A DNA stretch of 64,000 bases from Pseudomonas hefeiensis. Lineage in GTDB: Bacteria; Pseudomonadota; Gammaproteobacteria; Pseudomonadales; Pseudomonadaceae. The DNA is taken from contig NZ_CP117449.1 in the NCBI RefSeq assembly GCF_030687835.1, positions 3,844,001 through 3,908,000 on the forward strand, written 5' to 3'. The position numbers and the translations under genes are program-made. Below are positions 37,216 to 45,251 of this stretch, in pieces (the first letter of the stretch is position 1; each line of letters begins with the position of its first letter). The notes under the pieces were generated by a model that saw only the letters and a program-made list of their open reading frames with translations, was not told where the DNA came from and made no database searches.

Positions 37216-38839
37216 CGACAACGCCACCTTGATCCTCAAGAACCTGACCTTGCGCCTGCCAGACGGCAGGCCGCTGTTCTCGGGGCTCAACGCAACGTTC
37301 TCCAGGCAGTTCACCGGCATCGTCGGGCCCAATGGTAGCGGCAAATCGATGTTGGCGCAGATCATGGCGGGTCGCCTAGCCGCGAGCGAAGGCAGCGTCC
37401 AGTGTGATAGCAGTGTCGGTTATTTGCCGCAATGGCTCGGGCCCATCAGCGGCACCGTTGCCGACCTGCTGGGGGTACATAGCGCTTTGCAGGCCCTGGC
37501 CGAGGTCGAGGCGGGCGCCTGCGACCCGGCGCTGTACGACCTGATCGACGACCGCTGGAACCTGCCGGGCGATATCTATGCCTGTCTGACGCGCCTGGGT
37601 CTGGCCCATCTGCCGCTTGATCGCGCGAGCGAGGCCTTGAGCGGAGGCGAGACTGTACGCCTGATGCTCGCCGGTCTGCGCCTTGGCGGAGCGCGGATAT
37701 TGATACTCGACGAGCCCACCAACCATCTGGATCGCCAGGCCCGCGAGCAGTTGAGCAAAGAGCTGCGCCAGAGCAAGGAAACCCGCATTGTCATCTCCCA
37801 CGACCGGGCGCTGCTGGAACATGCCGATCGTATCCTCGAGCTTCGCAGCGACGCTCTGGTTCAATACAGCGGCGGCTACAGCAGCTATCGCGAGCAGCGC
37901 CAGGCCGAGCAGGACAACGCCCAGGCTGCACTGGTCAGGGCACGCGCGGCACGCGACAGAGTCGAGCAGCAGATCGCCATGGCCCGCCAGCGCGAGGTGC
38001 AAAGTGCCAGTCATGGTCGCAAGGTGGCGCGTGCCACCGGTACCCCAGCCATCGTCGCCAATGCGCAGGCAGAGCGCGCCGAACAGCACAGCGGCCATCA
38101 GCGCATCCAGCAGGCGCGCCTGAGCCAAATGGCGCGCGAGCGGGTCGACCAGGCCAGTGCGAACGTCGAGCCGGTACGCTCAAGCCAACTGCTCGCACCT
38201 ACCGGCCTGGTCGCCAATGCGACCCAGATGGTCACGCTCGAACACTGCGAGCTCCCCTACGGTCCCTCCGACAGCCGCTTCATCGATCTCACCCTGCACG
38301 GCCCGATGCGAGTCGCGGTGATCGGGCCGAACGGCTGCGGAAAATCAACCCTGCTGAAGGTGATAGCCGGGCAACTGGCGCCTGCCAGCGGCATCGCCCG
38401 GCATGTCTTACGCACTCGCCTGATCGACCAGCACGCTGAAACCTTCGACCCCGAGCACAGTATCGAGCAGGTACTGCGCAATGAGCTGGGCACTGTCGAG
38501 GAGGGCCGCTTTCGCCAGGTCTTCGCCAACGCCGGGCTCGACGCTCGGCAGATGGCTACGCCATTCGGTCGGCTCAGTGGTGGCGAGCGCCTGCGCGCAG
38601 CGCTCGCCTGGCTGGCAGGCGGCCCCGAACAGACGCAACTATTGCTGCTCGACGAAGTGAACAACCATCTCGACATCGCGGCCTTGGAAGCAGTCGAGCA
38701 GTTGCTCAGACAATTCAGGGGCGCGCTCATCGTGAGTGCTCACGACCCTGATTTTCTGCAGGCCTTGGAATTGACGCACCAGATGATCTGGCAACCAACG
38801 GGTTGGCGCTACGAGCCGTGGGATGGTGGCGGGCGGTGA
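37208..38839 (+). CDS. ABC-F family ATP-binding protein
   Basis: A 543-residue soluble protein with two ABC ATPase domains and no membrane segment. Domain 1 has Walker A GPNGSGKS near residue 40, signature LSGGE near 145, and Walker B ILILDEPTNHLD near 165. Domain 2 has GPNGCGKST near 375, LSGGERLRAALAWL near 455, and LLLLDEVNNHLD near 480. A long charged linker with a coiled coil lies between. ABC-F proteins act on the ribosome, either as translation factors or as antibiotic protection proteins; the MFS partner favours the latter. Confidence 0.88.
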   Translation: MSSDNATLILKNLTLRLPDGRPLFSGLNATFSRQFTGIVGPNGSGKSMLAQIMAGRLAASEGSVQCDSSVGYLPQWLGPISGTVADLLGVHSALQALAEVEAGACDPALYDLIDDRWNLPGDIYACLTRLGLAHLPLDRASEALSGGETVRLMLAGLRLGGARILILDEPTNHLDRQAREQLSKELRQSKETRIVISHDRALLEHADRILELRSDALVQYSGGYSSYREQRQAEQDNAQAALVRARAARDRVEQQIAMARQREVQSASHGRKVARATGTPAIVANAQAERAEQHSGHQRIQQARLSQMARERVDQASANVEPVRSSQLLAPTGLVANATQMVTLEHCELPYGPSDSRFIDLTLHGPMRVAVIGPNGCGKSTLLKVIAGQLAPASGIARHVLRTRLIDQHAETFDPEHSIEQVLRNELGTVEEGRFRQVFANAGLDARQMATPFGRLSGGERLRAALAWLAGGPEQTQLLLLDEVNNHLDIAALEAVEQLLRQFRGALIVSAHDPDFLQALELTHQMIWQPTGWRYEPWDGGGR

Positions 38840-38948
38840 ATAGCGGAGACCGTATTACAATTCCGGGCATCGAAAGGTAAGAGACCTCCGAATCTGCAGC
38901 CCGGCACTTCAAGGCATCGTGAGCAAGGAACTATATCCTATGCCCGCT

Positions 38949-39424
38949 TCAGACAGCTTCGCTGTTGTTGGACTTGGCAAGCAAGGCTAGGCAGGCCACA
39001 TTGATGATAAAGAATGCAGCTTGGAGCAAGCGGTTGATGCTCTGGCAGGAGCTCCTGCGACCCAGCGCGTCCAGACCATCAATGCCAGTCAGATCAGCAA
39101 AAGCTTCATTGATGCTGTAAACCTCAACCGCCGGCACCATCGACTCAATGCGCGTCATGACCCGCTCACTCATATCGCCATAAAGCGCGAGTTCGATGAG
39201 AACGGAACAATGCCGTGCTTTTGCAGCTTGTGCTTGATCTGGAAGTACGGCTCCCCCATCTTCACGTAGGGCTTGGCATCGTAACTGCGGGCGATCACAC
39301 AGCCATCGTTGTTGCTCAGCACCACGATGGGCACCCGGGCCAGGTCTGGACGAAATACACGTTCGCAACTGGCGTAGAAGCTGTTGCAATCGATCAGGGC
39401 GAACACCGGCTGGACTTTAGACAT
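38949..39424 (-). pseudogene. rulB: rulB/umuC-type Y-family polymerase fragment, frameshifted and truncated
   Basis: From 39424 the frame reads MSKVQPVFALIDCNSFYASC, the start of UmuC/RulB with its catalytic acid, to SNSRFMAI and a stop at 39170. The next frame continues YGDMSERVMTRIESMVP and the second acidic site region VEVYSINEAFADLTGID to about 39057. The remaining ~35 codons to 38949 look like the tail of an unrelated membrane protein. Only the first third of a ~420-residue polymerase is left. Its start overlaps the rulA remnant, as in intact rulAB. Confidence 0.8.
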
Positions 39425-39625
39425 GGCTGCGCACGCTGCAGGTGATTACCCCACAAATGACCAACTCGCCCCCTCGAGCACGTACCTCGGTGGGTACTTT
39501 GGGTTCTCCGACAGGAGAATCACCTCCCTTCCCCGCAGGCACAGCCGCTTGCAAACAGGTTCGTTGTTCAACAGCGCCACAACGATGTGCCCGTGCACCG
39601 GCTCCAATGCCTGATCCTGCCTCAG
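39417..39625 (-). pseudogene. rulA: rulA/umuD-type fragment, frameshifted
   Basis: Residues ALEPVHGHIVVALLNNEPV, KRLCLRGREVILLSENPKY and, after a frameshift near 39470, ELVICGVITCSVRSHV match the C-terminal protease domain of UmuD/RulA, including the catalytic lysine. The N-terminal half is missing; at about 39620 the sequence changes to a tRNA-Gly terminator. The 3' end overlaps rulB by 8 bp. Confidence 0.75.
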
Positions 39626-39647
39626 CACACAAATTTCAGGTAAAAAA

Positions 39648-39673
39648 AAGCCACTCATCTGAGTGGCTTTTTT
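39648..39673 (-). terminator. Intrinsic terminator of a tRNA-Gly gene (remnant)
   Basis: AAGCCACTCA-TC-TGAGTGGCTT with A- and T-tracts on both sides, so it can act on both strands. It lies directly downstream of the tRNA-Gly 3' fragment, as in normal Pseudomonas tRNA operons. Confidence 0.85.
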
Positions 39674-39681
39674 CTGAATCT

Positions 39682-39702
39682 TGGAGCGGGAAACGAGACT
39701 CG
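39682..39702 (-). other. 3' end of a tRNA-Gly gene, probable attachment site remnant
   Basis: On the minus strand these 21 bases equal the T-arm/acceptor end of tRNA-Gly(GCC), CGAGTCTCGTTTCCCGCTCC plus A, ending in CCA. Upstream, the match to a tRNA stops at once, so this is only a 3' fragment. Such fragments are the usual product (attL/attR) of tyrosine-integrase insertion at tRNA genes. The tRNA-Gly match is from memory of the conserved sequence. Confidence 0.75.
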
Positions 39703-39731
39703 TATCTGGCGTCCGACTCATTGAAATATAA

Positions 39732-39851
39732 GGGGTTTATTTTCCTACCGAAGAAGGAAAAGACTTGATTCTGGACTTGTTTTCAGAGCGTATCAAGAGC
39801 AAAAAAAATGGAGTAATTCCAAGGTACATCGCAGATCCTGATACCGGATAA
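39732..39851 (+). other. AT-rich reading-frame fragment of unknown origin
   Basis: The frame reads GVYFPTEEGKDLILDLFSER and on to RYIADPDTG before merging with the IS21 fragment at about 39838. It is AT-rich unlike its surroundings, looks coding, but has no start and is broken at both ends. It lies between the tRNA-Gly end and an IS21 remnant, so it may be left from the integrated element. Family not recognised. Confidence 0.3.
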
Positions 39852-40752
39852 TCTGCGCAGCGGCGTCACCAAAGCGCATCGCTACGAGCCCGACATCAAC
39901 CCCAGTTACCGCGACCTGGCCGAGCATTACAGCGTGGCCGTGCTGCCTGCCAGATCTCGCAAGCCTCGGGACAAAGCCAAGGTCGAAGTCGGCGTGCAAG
40001 TGGTCGAGCGCTGGATCCTAGCGGTGCTGCGCAACCGCCAGTTCTTCTCGCTGGGCGAACTCAACACAGCCATCGGACTGCTGCTGGATCGCCTCAATCA
40101 GAAGCCCTTCAAGAAGCTGCCCGGCTCACGCCGGTCGGTCTTCGAGGCCATCGACCAACCCGCGCTGCAATCGCTGCCAGAGCATCCTTATGTCTACGCC
40201 GAATGGAAAAAAGTGCGGGTACACATCGACTACCACGTCGAGGTCGACGGCCATTACTACTCCGTGCCGTACCAACTGGTGAAACACCAACTCGAAGTAC
40301 GCCTGACCGCACAGACCGTCGAGTGCTTCCACGCCAACCAGCGCGTGGCCAGCCATCTGCGCTCGCCACATAAAGGCCGCCACACCACTCAAACCGAGCA
40401 CATGCCCAAGAGCCACCGCGAACATGCCGAGTGGACGCCGCAGCGACTGATCCGCTGGGCAGAGCAGACAGGCCCGAATACGGCCGGCGTCATCGCCTAC
40501 ATCCTCGAACGCCGAACCCACCCGCAGCATGGCTTCCGCGCCTGCCTGGGCATCCTGCGCCTGAGCAAACAGCACGGCGAAGAGCGGCTGGAAGCCGCTT
40601 GCCAGCGTGCGCTGGCACTGGGCGCGTGCAGCTACAAAAGCCTCGAATCGATCCTGCGCCAAGGACTGGAACGGCTACCGCTGGCCCAGCAAAACCTGCC
40701 GTTATTGCCCGAAGAACACATCAACCTGCGCGGCCCTGGCTACTACCACTGA
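39838..40752 (+). pseudogene. istA: IS21 transposase IstA, C-terminal fragment
   Basis: The frame from about 39838 reads [18 protein letters not shown], the start of the last part of the IstA catalytic domain with [20 protein letters not shown], and runs to LRGPGYYH. Roughly the first 200 or more residues, including early DDE acids, are missing. The IstB fragment begins 20 bp later with a good ribosome site. Confidence 0.85.
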
Positions 40753-40772
40753 CCTGAAAAAGGAGCACCAAC

Positions 40773-41004
40773 ATGCTGCCCAACCCGACACTCGACAAGC
40801 TACAAACCCTGCGCCTGCACGGCATGATCAAGGCGCTTGACCAGCCAGATGCCGGTGGACAAATGGCATGCGCTGATCGGTGATCCGACCTTAGGCGATG
40901 CGATCCTCGACCGGCTGGTGCACAACGCTTACCGGATCGAACTTAAGGGCGAATCGATGCGCAGGCGCGCAACGAAATTGACGACGGCAGGGACTTCAGA
41001 CTAA
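40773..41004 (+). pseudogene. istB: IS21 helper ATPase IstB, internally deleted
   Basis: It starts correctly ([20 protein letters not shown]), then after ~24 codons jumps out of frame into the C-terminal end ([20 protein letters not shown] ... [12 protein letters not shown]). The Walker A/B ATPase core is gone, about 600 bp compared with intact istB. Confidence 0.85.
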
Positions 41005-41196
41005 CAATGCAAACCTGCGTCGCTGCGCCCCGACTGCCTGTCCGAATGAGCGTGGAACGAGTGTCCGGATGTTCGTGGGCTGAGTGTCCGGATGGCGTGG
41101 AATCCGCCCCCCCTAGCAACCATGACTGACAGTGAGCAGCCAAGAGTGGCCACTCGAACACATCATCTGGATCGGTTGTTTTGTATGACGAAGCGA

Positions 41197-41766
41197 TCAC
41201 CGATGTTCCGCTGCCAACATTGACCTGAACTGAGAAATGATCTCCGAAGATAGCCCGGCATCTTTGAACACTGCGCAGGTGAAGCTAACGGGTGCAGGGC
41301 CTGGAGCAGTTATGATGCGGTCTGCAACCACAGCTACCGGACTATTTCGATAAAGCGTACGCCCTTCATAACCTACGGCATTTTGTTTTAAGAAGTCAGC
41401 GCTGTTCGAGGTATGAGGAACCGTGTCGAGAAGCCCGGCCCTAGCAAGTGCCAGCGTTCCCCCACAGATACCGGCAATTGTCGCTCCACTTGAACGACTA
41501 GCATGAAGAAAGTCTCGAATATCCGGTGCTTCTGCACTTTCCCAGATCATTCCTCCAATGACGACAACAACGTCCGGTTTCCAGTCCAGACATTGTTGCA
41601 AACTGCTATCGACAGTTACAGTCAATCCACCCTGCGAGCGGAACTGCCCCGTAGCAGAAGCGAAAAACCTGACGTCGATCCCGTAAAACGGAGACGCAGT
41701 TCCAGCAATGAAAGCGTATTCCCAATCCGCAAAACCGGGTGTCAGTATCAATCCCACGCGTGCCAT
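41197..41766 (-). CDS. DJ-1/PfpI-family protein
   Basis: A 189-residue class I glutamine amidotransferase-like protein. The nucleophile elbow is GICGGT near residue 100, with a conserved glutamate in GFADWEYAF near 14. Relatives include stress-response glyoxalase/deglycase-like enzymes and PfpI proteases. It is a lone intact gene lodged between the IS21 remnant and the IS1182-type element, so it may have been moved by them. Confidence 0.8.
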   Translation of the reverse strand: MARVGLILTPGFADWEYAFIAGTASPFYGIDVRFFASATGQFRSQGGLTVTVDSSLQQCLDWKPDVVVVIGGMIWESAEAPDIRDFLHASRSSGATIAGICGGTLALARAGLLDTVPHTSNSADFLKQNAVGYEGRTLYRNSPVAVVADRIITAPGPAPVSFTCAVFKDAGLSSEIISQFRSMLAAEHR

Positions 41767-41829
41767 CAGTCAGATTCCTCCATGAATGCCAATAACATAT
41801 GGCGACAACACACATACATCAAGGGCTGC

Positions 41830-41854
41830 TTTGGGTCCAGAGTGTGTAAAAACG
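41830..41854 (+). repeat. Left terminal inverted repeat of the IS1182-type element
   Basis: TTTGGGTCCAGAGTGTGTAA plus AAACG. The innermost 18 bases (from CCAGAG) are an exact inverse match to the right end; the same sequence heads the truncated copy at 33280. Confidence 0.75.
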
Positions 41855-41906
41855 CTTTCGCAAACCCTTGCTATGATTTCTGAGGATTTCATCGCAGGGA
41901 CCGCCC

Positions 41907-43332
41907 ATGAAGCGCTTTATCCAAGGTGAACATCGAGGCCAAGGTACCTTCCTTCCGGAGAGCCTCGACGATTACGTCAGCGATACCAATCCGGTGCGCG
42001 TAGTCGACGTCTTTGTCGACGAACTCGACCTGGTCAAACTGGGTTTCGAGGGCGCCATACCGGCTGATACTGGCCGGCCGGCTTACCATCCCGCGATCCT
42101 GCTGAAGATCTACATCTACGGCTATCTAAACCGCATTCCATCGAGCCGGCGTCTTGAACGAGAAGCCCAACGCAACGTCGAGCTGATGTGGCTGACCGGG
42201 CGTTTGATACCCGATTTCAAGACCATCGCCAACTTCCGAAAAGACAACAGCAAAGCCATCCGAGGCGTCTGCCGCCAATTCGTGGTGCTGTGCCAGCAAC
42301 TGGGACTGTTCGGAGAAAATCTGGTCGCCATCGACGGCAGTAAATTCAAGGCCGTCAACAACCGCGATCGCAATTTCACCAGCGCCAAGCTGAAGCGGCG
42401 GATGGAAGAAATTGAATCGGGTATCAATCGGTACCTGACTGCGCTCGACGAAGCCGATCGGCAAGAACCCTCGATCGCTCAGCCCAAGGCTGCCCGTCTG
42501 CAAGAGAAAATCGACAAGCTCAAAGCTCAGATGAAAGAGTTACAGGTCATTGAAACTCAGCTCAACGACGGATAAACAGGTCTCACTGACCGATCCCGAC
42601 GCCCGTTCCATGATGACGCGCGGCACTGGAATCGTCGGTTACAACGTGCAGACAGCGGTCGATACCCAGCACCATTTGATCGTTGCCCATGAGGTTACCA
42701 ACGTCGGTTCCGACCGTGATCAACTCAGCGCGATGGCCAAGCAGGCCCGCGAAGCGATGGCGTCAGAAACGCTTTCGGTAGTGGCTGACCGAGGTTACTT
42801 CAAAAGCGAAGAAATCCTGGCTTGCCACGATGCAGGCATCACCGCCTATGTGCCCAAGCCGATGACCTCTGGAGCCAAAGCAGACGGGCGTTTCAATAAC
42901 GATGCCTTCATCTATGACGCGGCAAAAAACGAATACATTTGCCCGGCTGGAGAGGCCCTGATCTGGCGCTATACCAACGTTGAAAAAGGCCTGGCGTTGC
43001 ACCGTTACTGGAGTTCGAAATGCCGGGGTTGCGCAATGAAACCGCAGTGCACACCGAGCACGGAACGGCGGGTTCGACGCTGGGAGCATGAAGCCGTCCT
43101 GGAGGAAATGCAGAACAGGCTGAGCAACGCGCCGGAAATGATGCGGATCCGAAAACGGACTGTTGAGCATCCCTTCGGGACGCTCAAACAATGGATGGGT
43201 GCAACGCACTTCCTCACGCGAAAGCTCAACGGGGTCAGTGCAGAGATGAGTCTGAACGTGCTCGCCTACAATTTGAAAAGGGTCATGAAAATCATCGGCA
43301 CCGCTGATTTGATGAAAGCGTTAGCGGCGTAA
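41907..43332 (+). pseudogene. IS1182-family transposase with a single-base frameshift
   Basis: Frame one (41907-42575) gives MKRFIQGEHRGQGTFLPESL through GLFGENLVAIDGSKFKA (first catalytic Asp) to ETQLNDG. Frame two (from ~42550) continues DKQVSLTDPDARSM, VVADRGYFKSEEI (second Asp) and RKRTVEHPFGTLKQWMG (Glu) to 43332. One extra G near 42570 (GACGGATAAA instead of GACGATAAA) would explain the break. Joined length is about 474 residues, normal for the family. Programmed frameshifting is not usual here, so mutation or sequencing error is likelier. Confidence 0.85.
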
Positions 43333-43472
43333 AAACCGCTCTTTTTGCCCCGCCCAAAGGACTTTAAGAGGCTGCTGAGTCGTTTTGACTGCTTCTGGAA
43401 GCGTCGTGATGTTGATCAGTTTGCGAAACGAAAGCACGGGCTGCTGACGTCGATACAGAAAACTCAATCTGA

Positions 43473-43497
43473 CGTTTTTACACACTCTGGGCCGAAA
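43473..43497 (-). repeat. Right terminal inverted repeat of the IS1182-type element
   Basis: CGTTTTTACACACTCTGG then GCCGAAA, the inverse of the left end with two mismatches. It lies 140 bp after the transposase stop. Confidence 0.75.
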
Positions 43498-43564
43498 ACG
43501 GTCGTTTATGAATGTCTATTTCTGGCCGAAAGCAGGCATCCGTCCATCTCTTCTACGTCTGAAT

Positions 43565-44140
43565 CTACGATCGAATAGATAGTGACGCAGTCATTTGCGC
43601 ATGACACACCGCCAGAATTTCATCGGCCAGCGCCGAGTCGTCAGGACAGGCGCGCGATAGCATGATCGCGCCGACCGCGCGCGCCAGCAGGTCGATCATT
43701 TTCTCCCTCGCCTCACCCGGCGCCGCATCCGGCCCGGTCGGGTATTTTTCGCCGAGTGTTTGCAGCATGCGCTCGATGCCTTCAGCGAATGCCGACTTCA
43801 AATCGCTCGACTGACGTGCCGCGTCACCGCACAACGCCGCCATGGTGCAGCCTGTGGCGCGACCGTCGCGATGGTCCCGTGACACATACACATCAATGAA
43901 GTCCTTCACGCTCAATGCTTCGGCGCCGATCAGTGACTGCTCAAGACTTTTCGCCGAGGCTTCGGCCATCAGGTCAGCCTTCGAACCGAAATGTTTGTAG
44001 AAACCGCCATGGGTGAAACCGGCGGCGGCCATCAGGTCGGCCACGCCGACCCCGTCAAAACCGCGCTCGCGAAATACGACTGAGGCTGTTTCGACGATGT
44101 GCTCCCGATTTGCCTGGGCCTGGGCCTTGGTCACTCGCAT
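43565..44140 (-). CDS. TetR/AcrR-family regulator
   Basis: A 191-residue repressor-type protein. The helix-turn-helix is VADLMAAAGFTHGGFYKHFGS, residues ~35-55, and the ligand domain contains the TGCTMAAL element of the NemR/YbiH-like group. Regulators of this group usually respond to electrophiles and control alkene reductases or oxidoreductases. It is divergent from an SDR and quinone oxidoreductase pair, with a remnant of another oxidoreductase start between them. Confidence 0.87.
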   Translation of the reverse strand: MRVTKAQAQANREHIVETASVVFRERGFDGVGVADLMAAAGFTHGGFYKHFGSKADLMAEASAKSLEQSLIGAEALSVKDFIDVYVSRDHRDGRATGCTMAALCGDAARQSSDLKSAFAEGIERMLQTLGEKYPTGPDAAPGEAREKMIDLLARAVGAIMLSRACPDDSALADEILAVCHAQMTASLSIRS

Positions 44141-44177
44141 GTTTGGATACCTCGTTACCGCTGGAAATTCATCGACT

Positions 44178-44240
44178 GATCATACATTGATGTTGATCAT
44201 AATCAAAACCGTTGACAGCTTAGATTTCGATCATCATCAT
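44178..44240 (+). promoter_or_regulatory. Promoter/operator region between TetR and SDR genes
   Basis: TGATCATACATTGATGTTGA followed by TCA (44178-44200) contains two TGATCA sites, TTGACA lies at 44212-44217, and CATCAT/CATAAT lies 17-20 bases later. The repeated TGATCA palindromes are candidate TetR operator half-sites. Confidence 0.4.
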
Positions 44241-44287
44241 AATCTCCAGCGACCTGACCAGTTACCAACGGACACGGAACAACCCCC

Positions 44288-44341
44288 ATGAGCGACCTGA
44301 ATCTGTTTACCGCCTATACCCTTGGCCCAGGCACTGGCTGA
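44288..44341 (+). pseudogene. Short remnant resembling the start of an alkene reductase
   Basis: MSDLNLFTAYTLGPGTG then stop. The first 13 residues look like the N-terminus of Old Yellow Enzyme family proteins (LF-PYTLG-), which are commonly placed next to this TetR type. The rest of such a gene is missing, so an internal deletion is likely. Confidence 0.3.
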
Positions 44342-44403
44342 TCGAGCCTGATTTTTTCTCGTGCCTCAATCCCAACCCACGTTTCTGATAAAGAGCTGAC
44401 ATC

Positions 44404-45192
44404 ATGACTACTCGCCCTACCGTTCTCATCACTGGCGCCTCCACCGGCATTGGCGCGGTTTACGCCGAGCGTTTCGCCCAACGCGGGCATGATCTGGTAC
44501 TGGTCGCTCGTGATCACTTGCGCCTGGAAACGCTCGCCGCAAAGTTGCGTGGCGAGCACAACGTCACCGTTGAAGTGCTTCAGGCCGACCTGACTCAACT
44601 CGGCGACCTGCACAGCGTCGAAGCGCGCCTGCGGGATGATGCGCGCATCGGCATCCTCGTCAACAATGCTGGCGCGGCACAGTCCGGCACCTTCATCGAG
44701 CAAAGCACCGACAGCGTTGCGCAACTGGTGGCCCTCAACACCACTGCGCTGGTGCGGCTCGCCAGCGCCATCGCGCCACGCCTGGCCAAAGCAGGTGAAG
44801 GCGCGATCATCAACATCGGCTCGGTGGTGGGCCTGGCGCCCGAATTCGGCATGTCGGTCTATGGTGCAACCAAGGCGTTCGTACTGTTCCTGTCCCAAGG
44901 ACTGAGCCTGGAACTGTCGCCTCAGGGTGTTTATGTGCAAGCCGTACTGCCGGCCGCCACTCGCACAGAAATCTGGGACCGCGCCGGTATCGACATCAAC
45001 ACCTTGAGCGAAATCATGGAAGTGGGTGACCTGGTCGACGCCGCCCTGGTGGGCTTCGACCGTCGCGAACCGGTGACCATTCCTCCACTGCAAGAAGGCG
45101 AGCGTTGGGATGCCCTGCAAGCGGCGCGTCAGGGTCTGCTTTCGCAAATCAAGCAGTCCGCTGTGGCGCAGCGCTATCTGACTCAAGGCTGA
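44404..45192 (+). CDS. SDR family NAD(P)-dependent oxidoreductase
   Basis: A 262-residue short-chain dehydrogenase with TGASTGIGAVYAERFAQRG at residues ~10-28, NNAG near 88, the catalytic serine in NIGSVVG near 140, and YGATKAF near 156. The closest type is the YqjQ/DltE-like SDR group. It is followed after 59 bp by the quinone oxidoreductase gene, and both are probably under the TetR regulator. Confidence 0.86.
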   Translation: MTTRPTVLITGASTGIGAVYAERFAQRGHDLVLVARDHLRLETLAAKLRGEHNVTVEVLQADLTQLGDLHSVEARLRDDARIGILVNNAGAAQSGTFIEQSTDSVAQLVALNTTALVRLASAIAPRLAKAGEGAIINIGSVVGLAPEFGMSVYGATKAFVLFLSQGLSLELSPQGVYVQAVLPAATRTEIWDRAGIDINTLSEIMEVGDLVDAALVGFDRREPVTIPPLQEGERWDALQAARQGLLSQIKQSAVAQRYLTQG

Positions 45193-45251
45193 TCCATGTC
45201 GACAGGTCGACCTCGCCCCACTCTCATTCCACCGCCAGGAGCAGCTGCAAC

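Larger units (their letters stand above)
39838..41110 (+). mobile_element. Decayed IS21-family element
   Basis: It contains the C-terminal half of istA, an internally deleted istB, and a right end with repeated TGTCCGGATG-like units (41036-41094). The left end and the N-terminal part of istA are missing. It is therefore immobile. Confidence 0.8.
41830..43497 (+). mobile_element. IS1182-type insertion sequence, near complete
   Basis: About 1.67 kb. Terminal inverted repeats of ~25 bp lie at 41830-41854 (TTTGGGTCCAGAGTGTGTAA...) and 43473-43497, differing at two positions. One transposase gene fills the element but carries a frameshift. No clear target duplication is seen beside the repeats, and the exact ends are uncertain by a few bases. 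Confidence 0.8.

Noticed and set aside
41036..41094. Repeated TGTCCG units as a CRISPR-like array
   Set aside because: Only a few short irregular units at the end of an IS21 remnant; they fit its terminal repeats.
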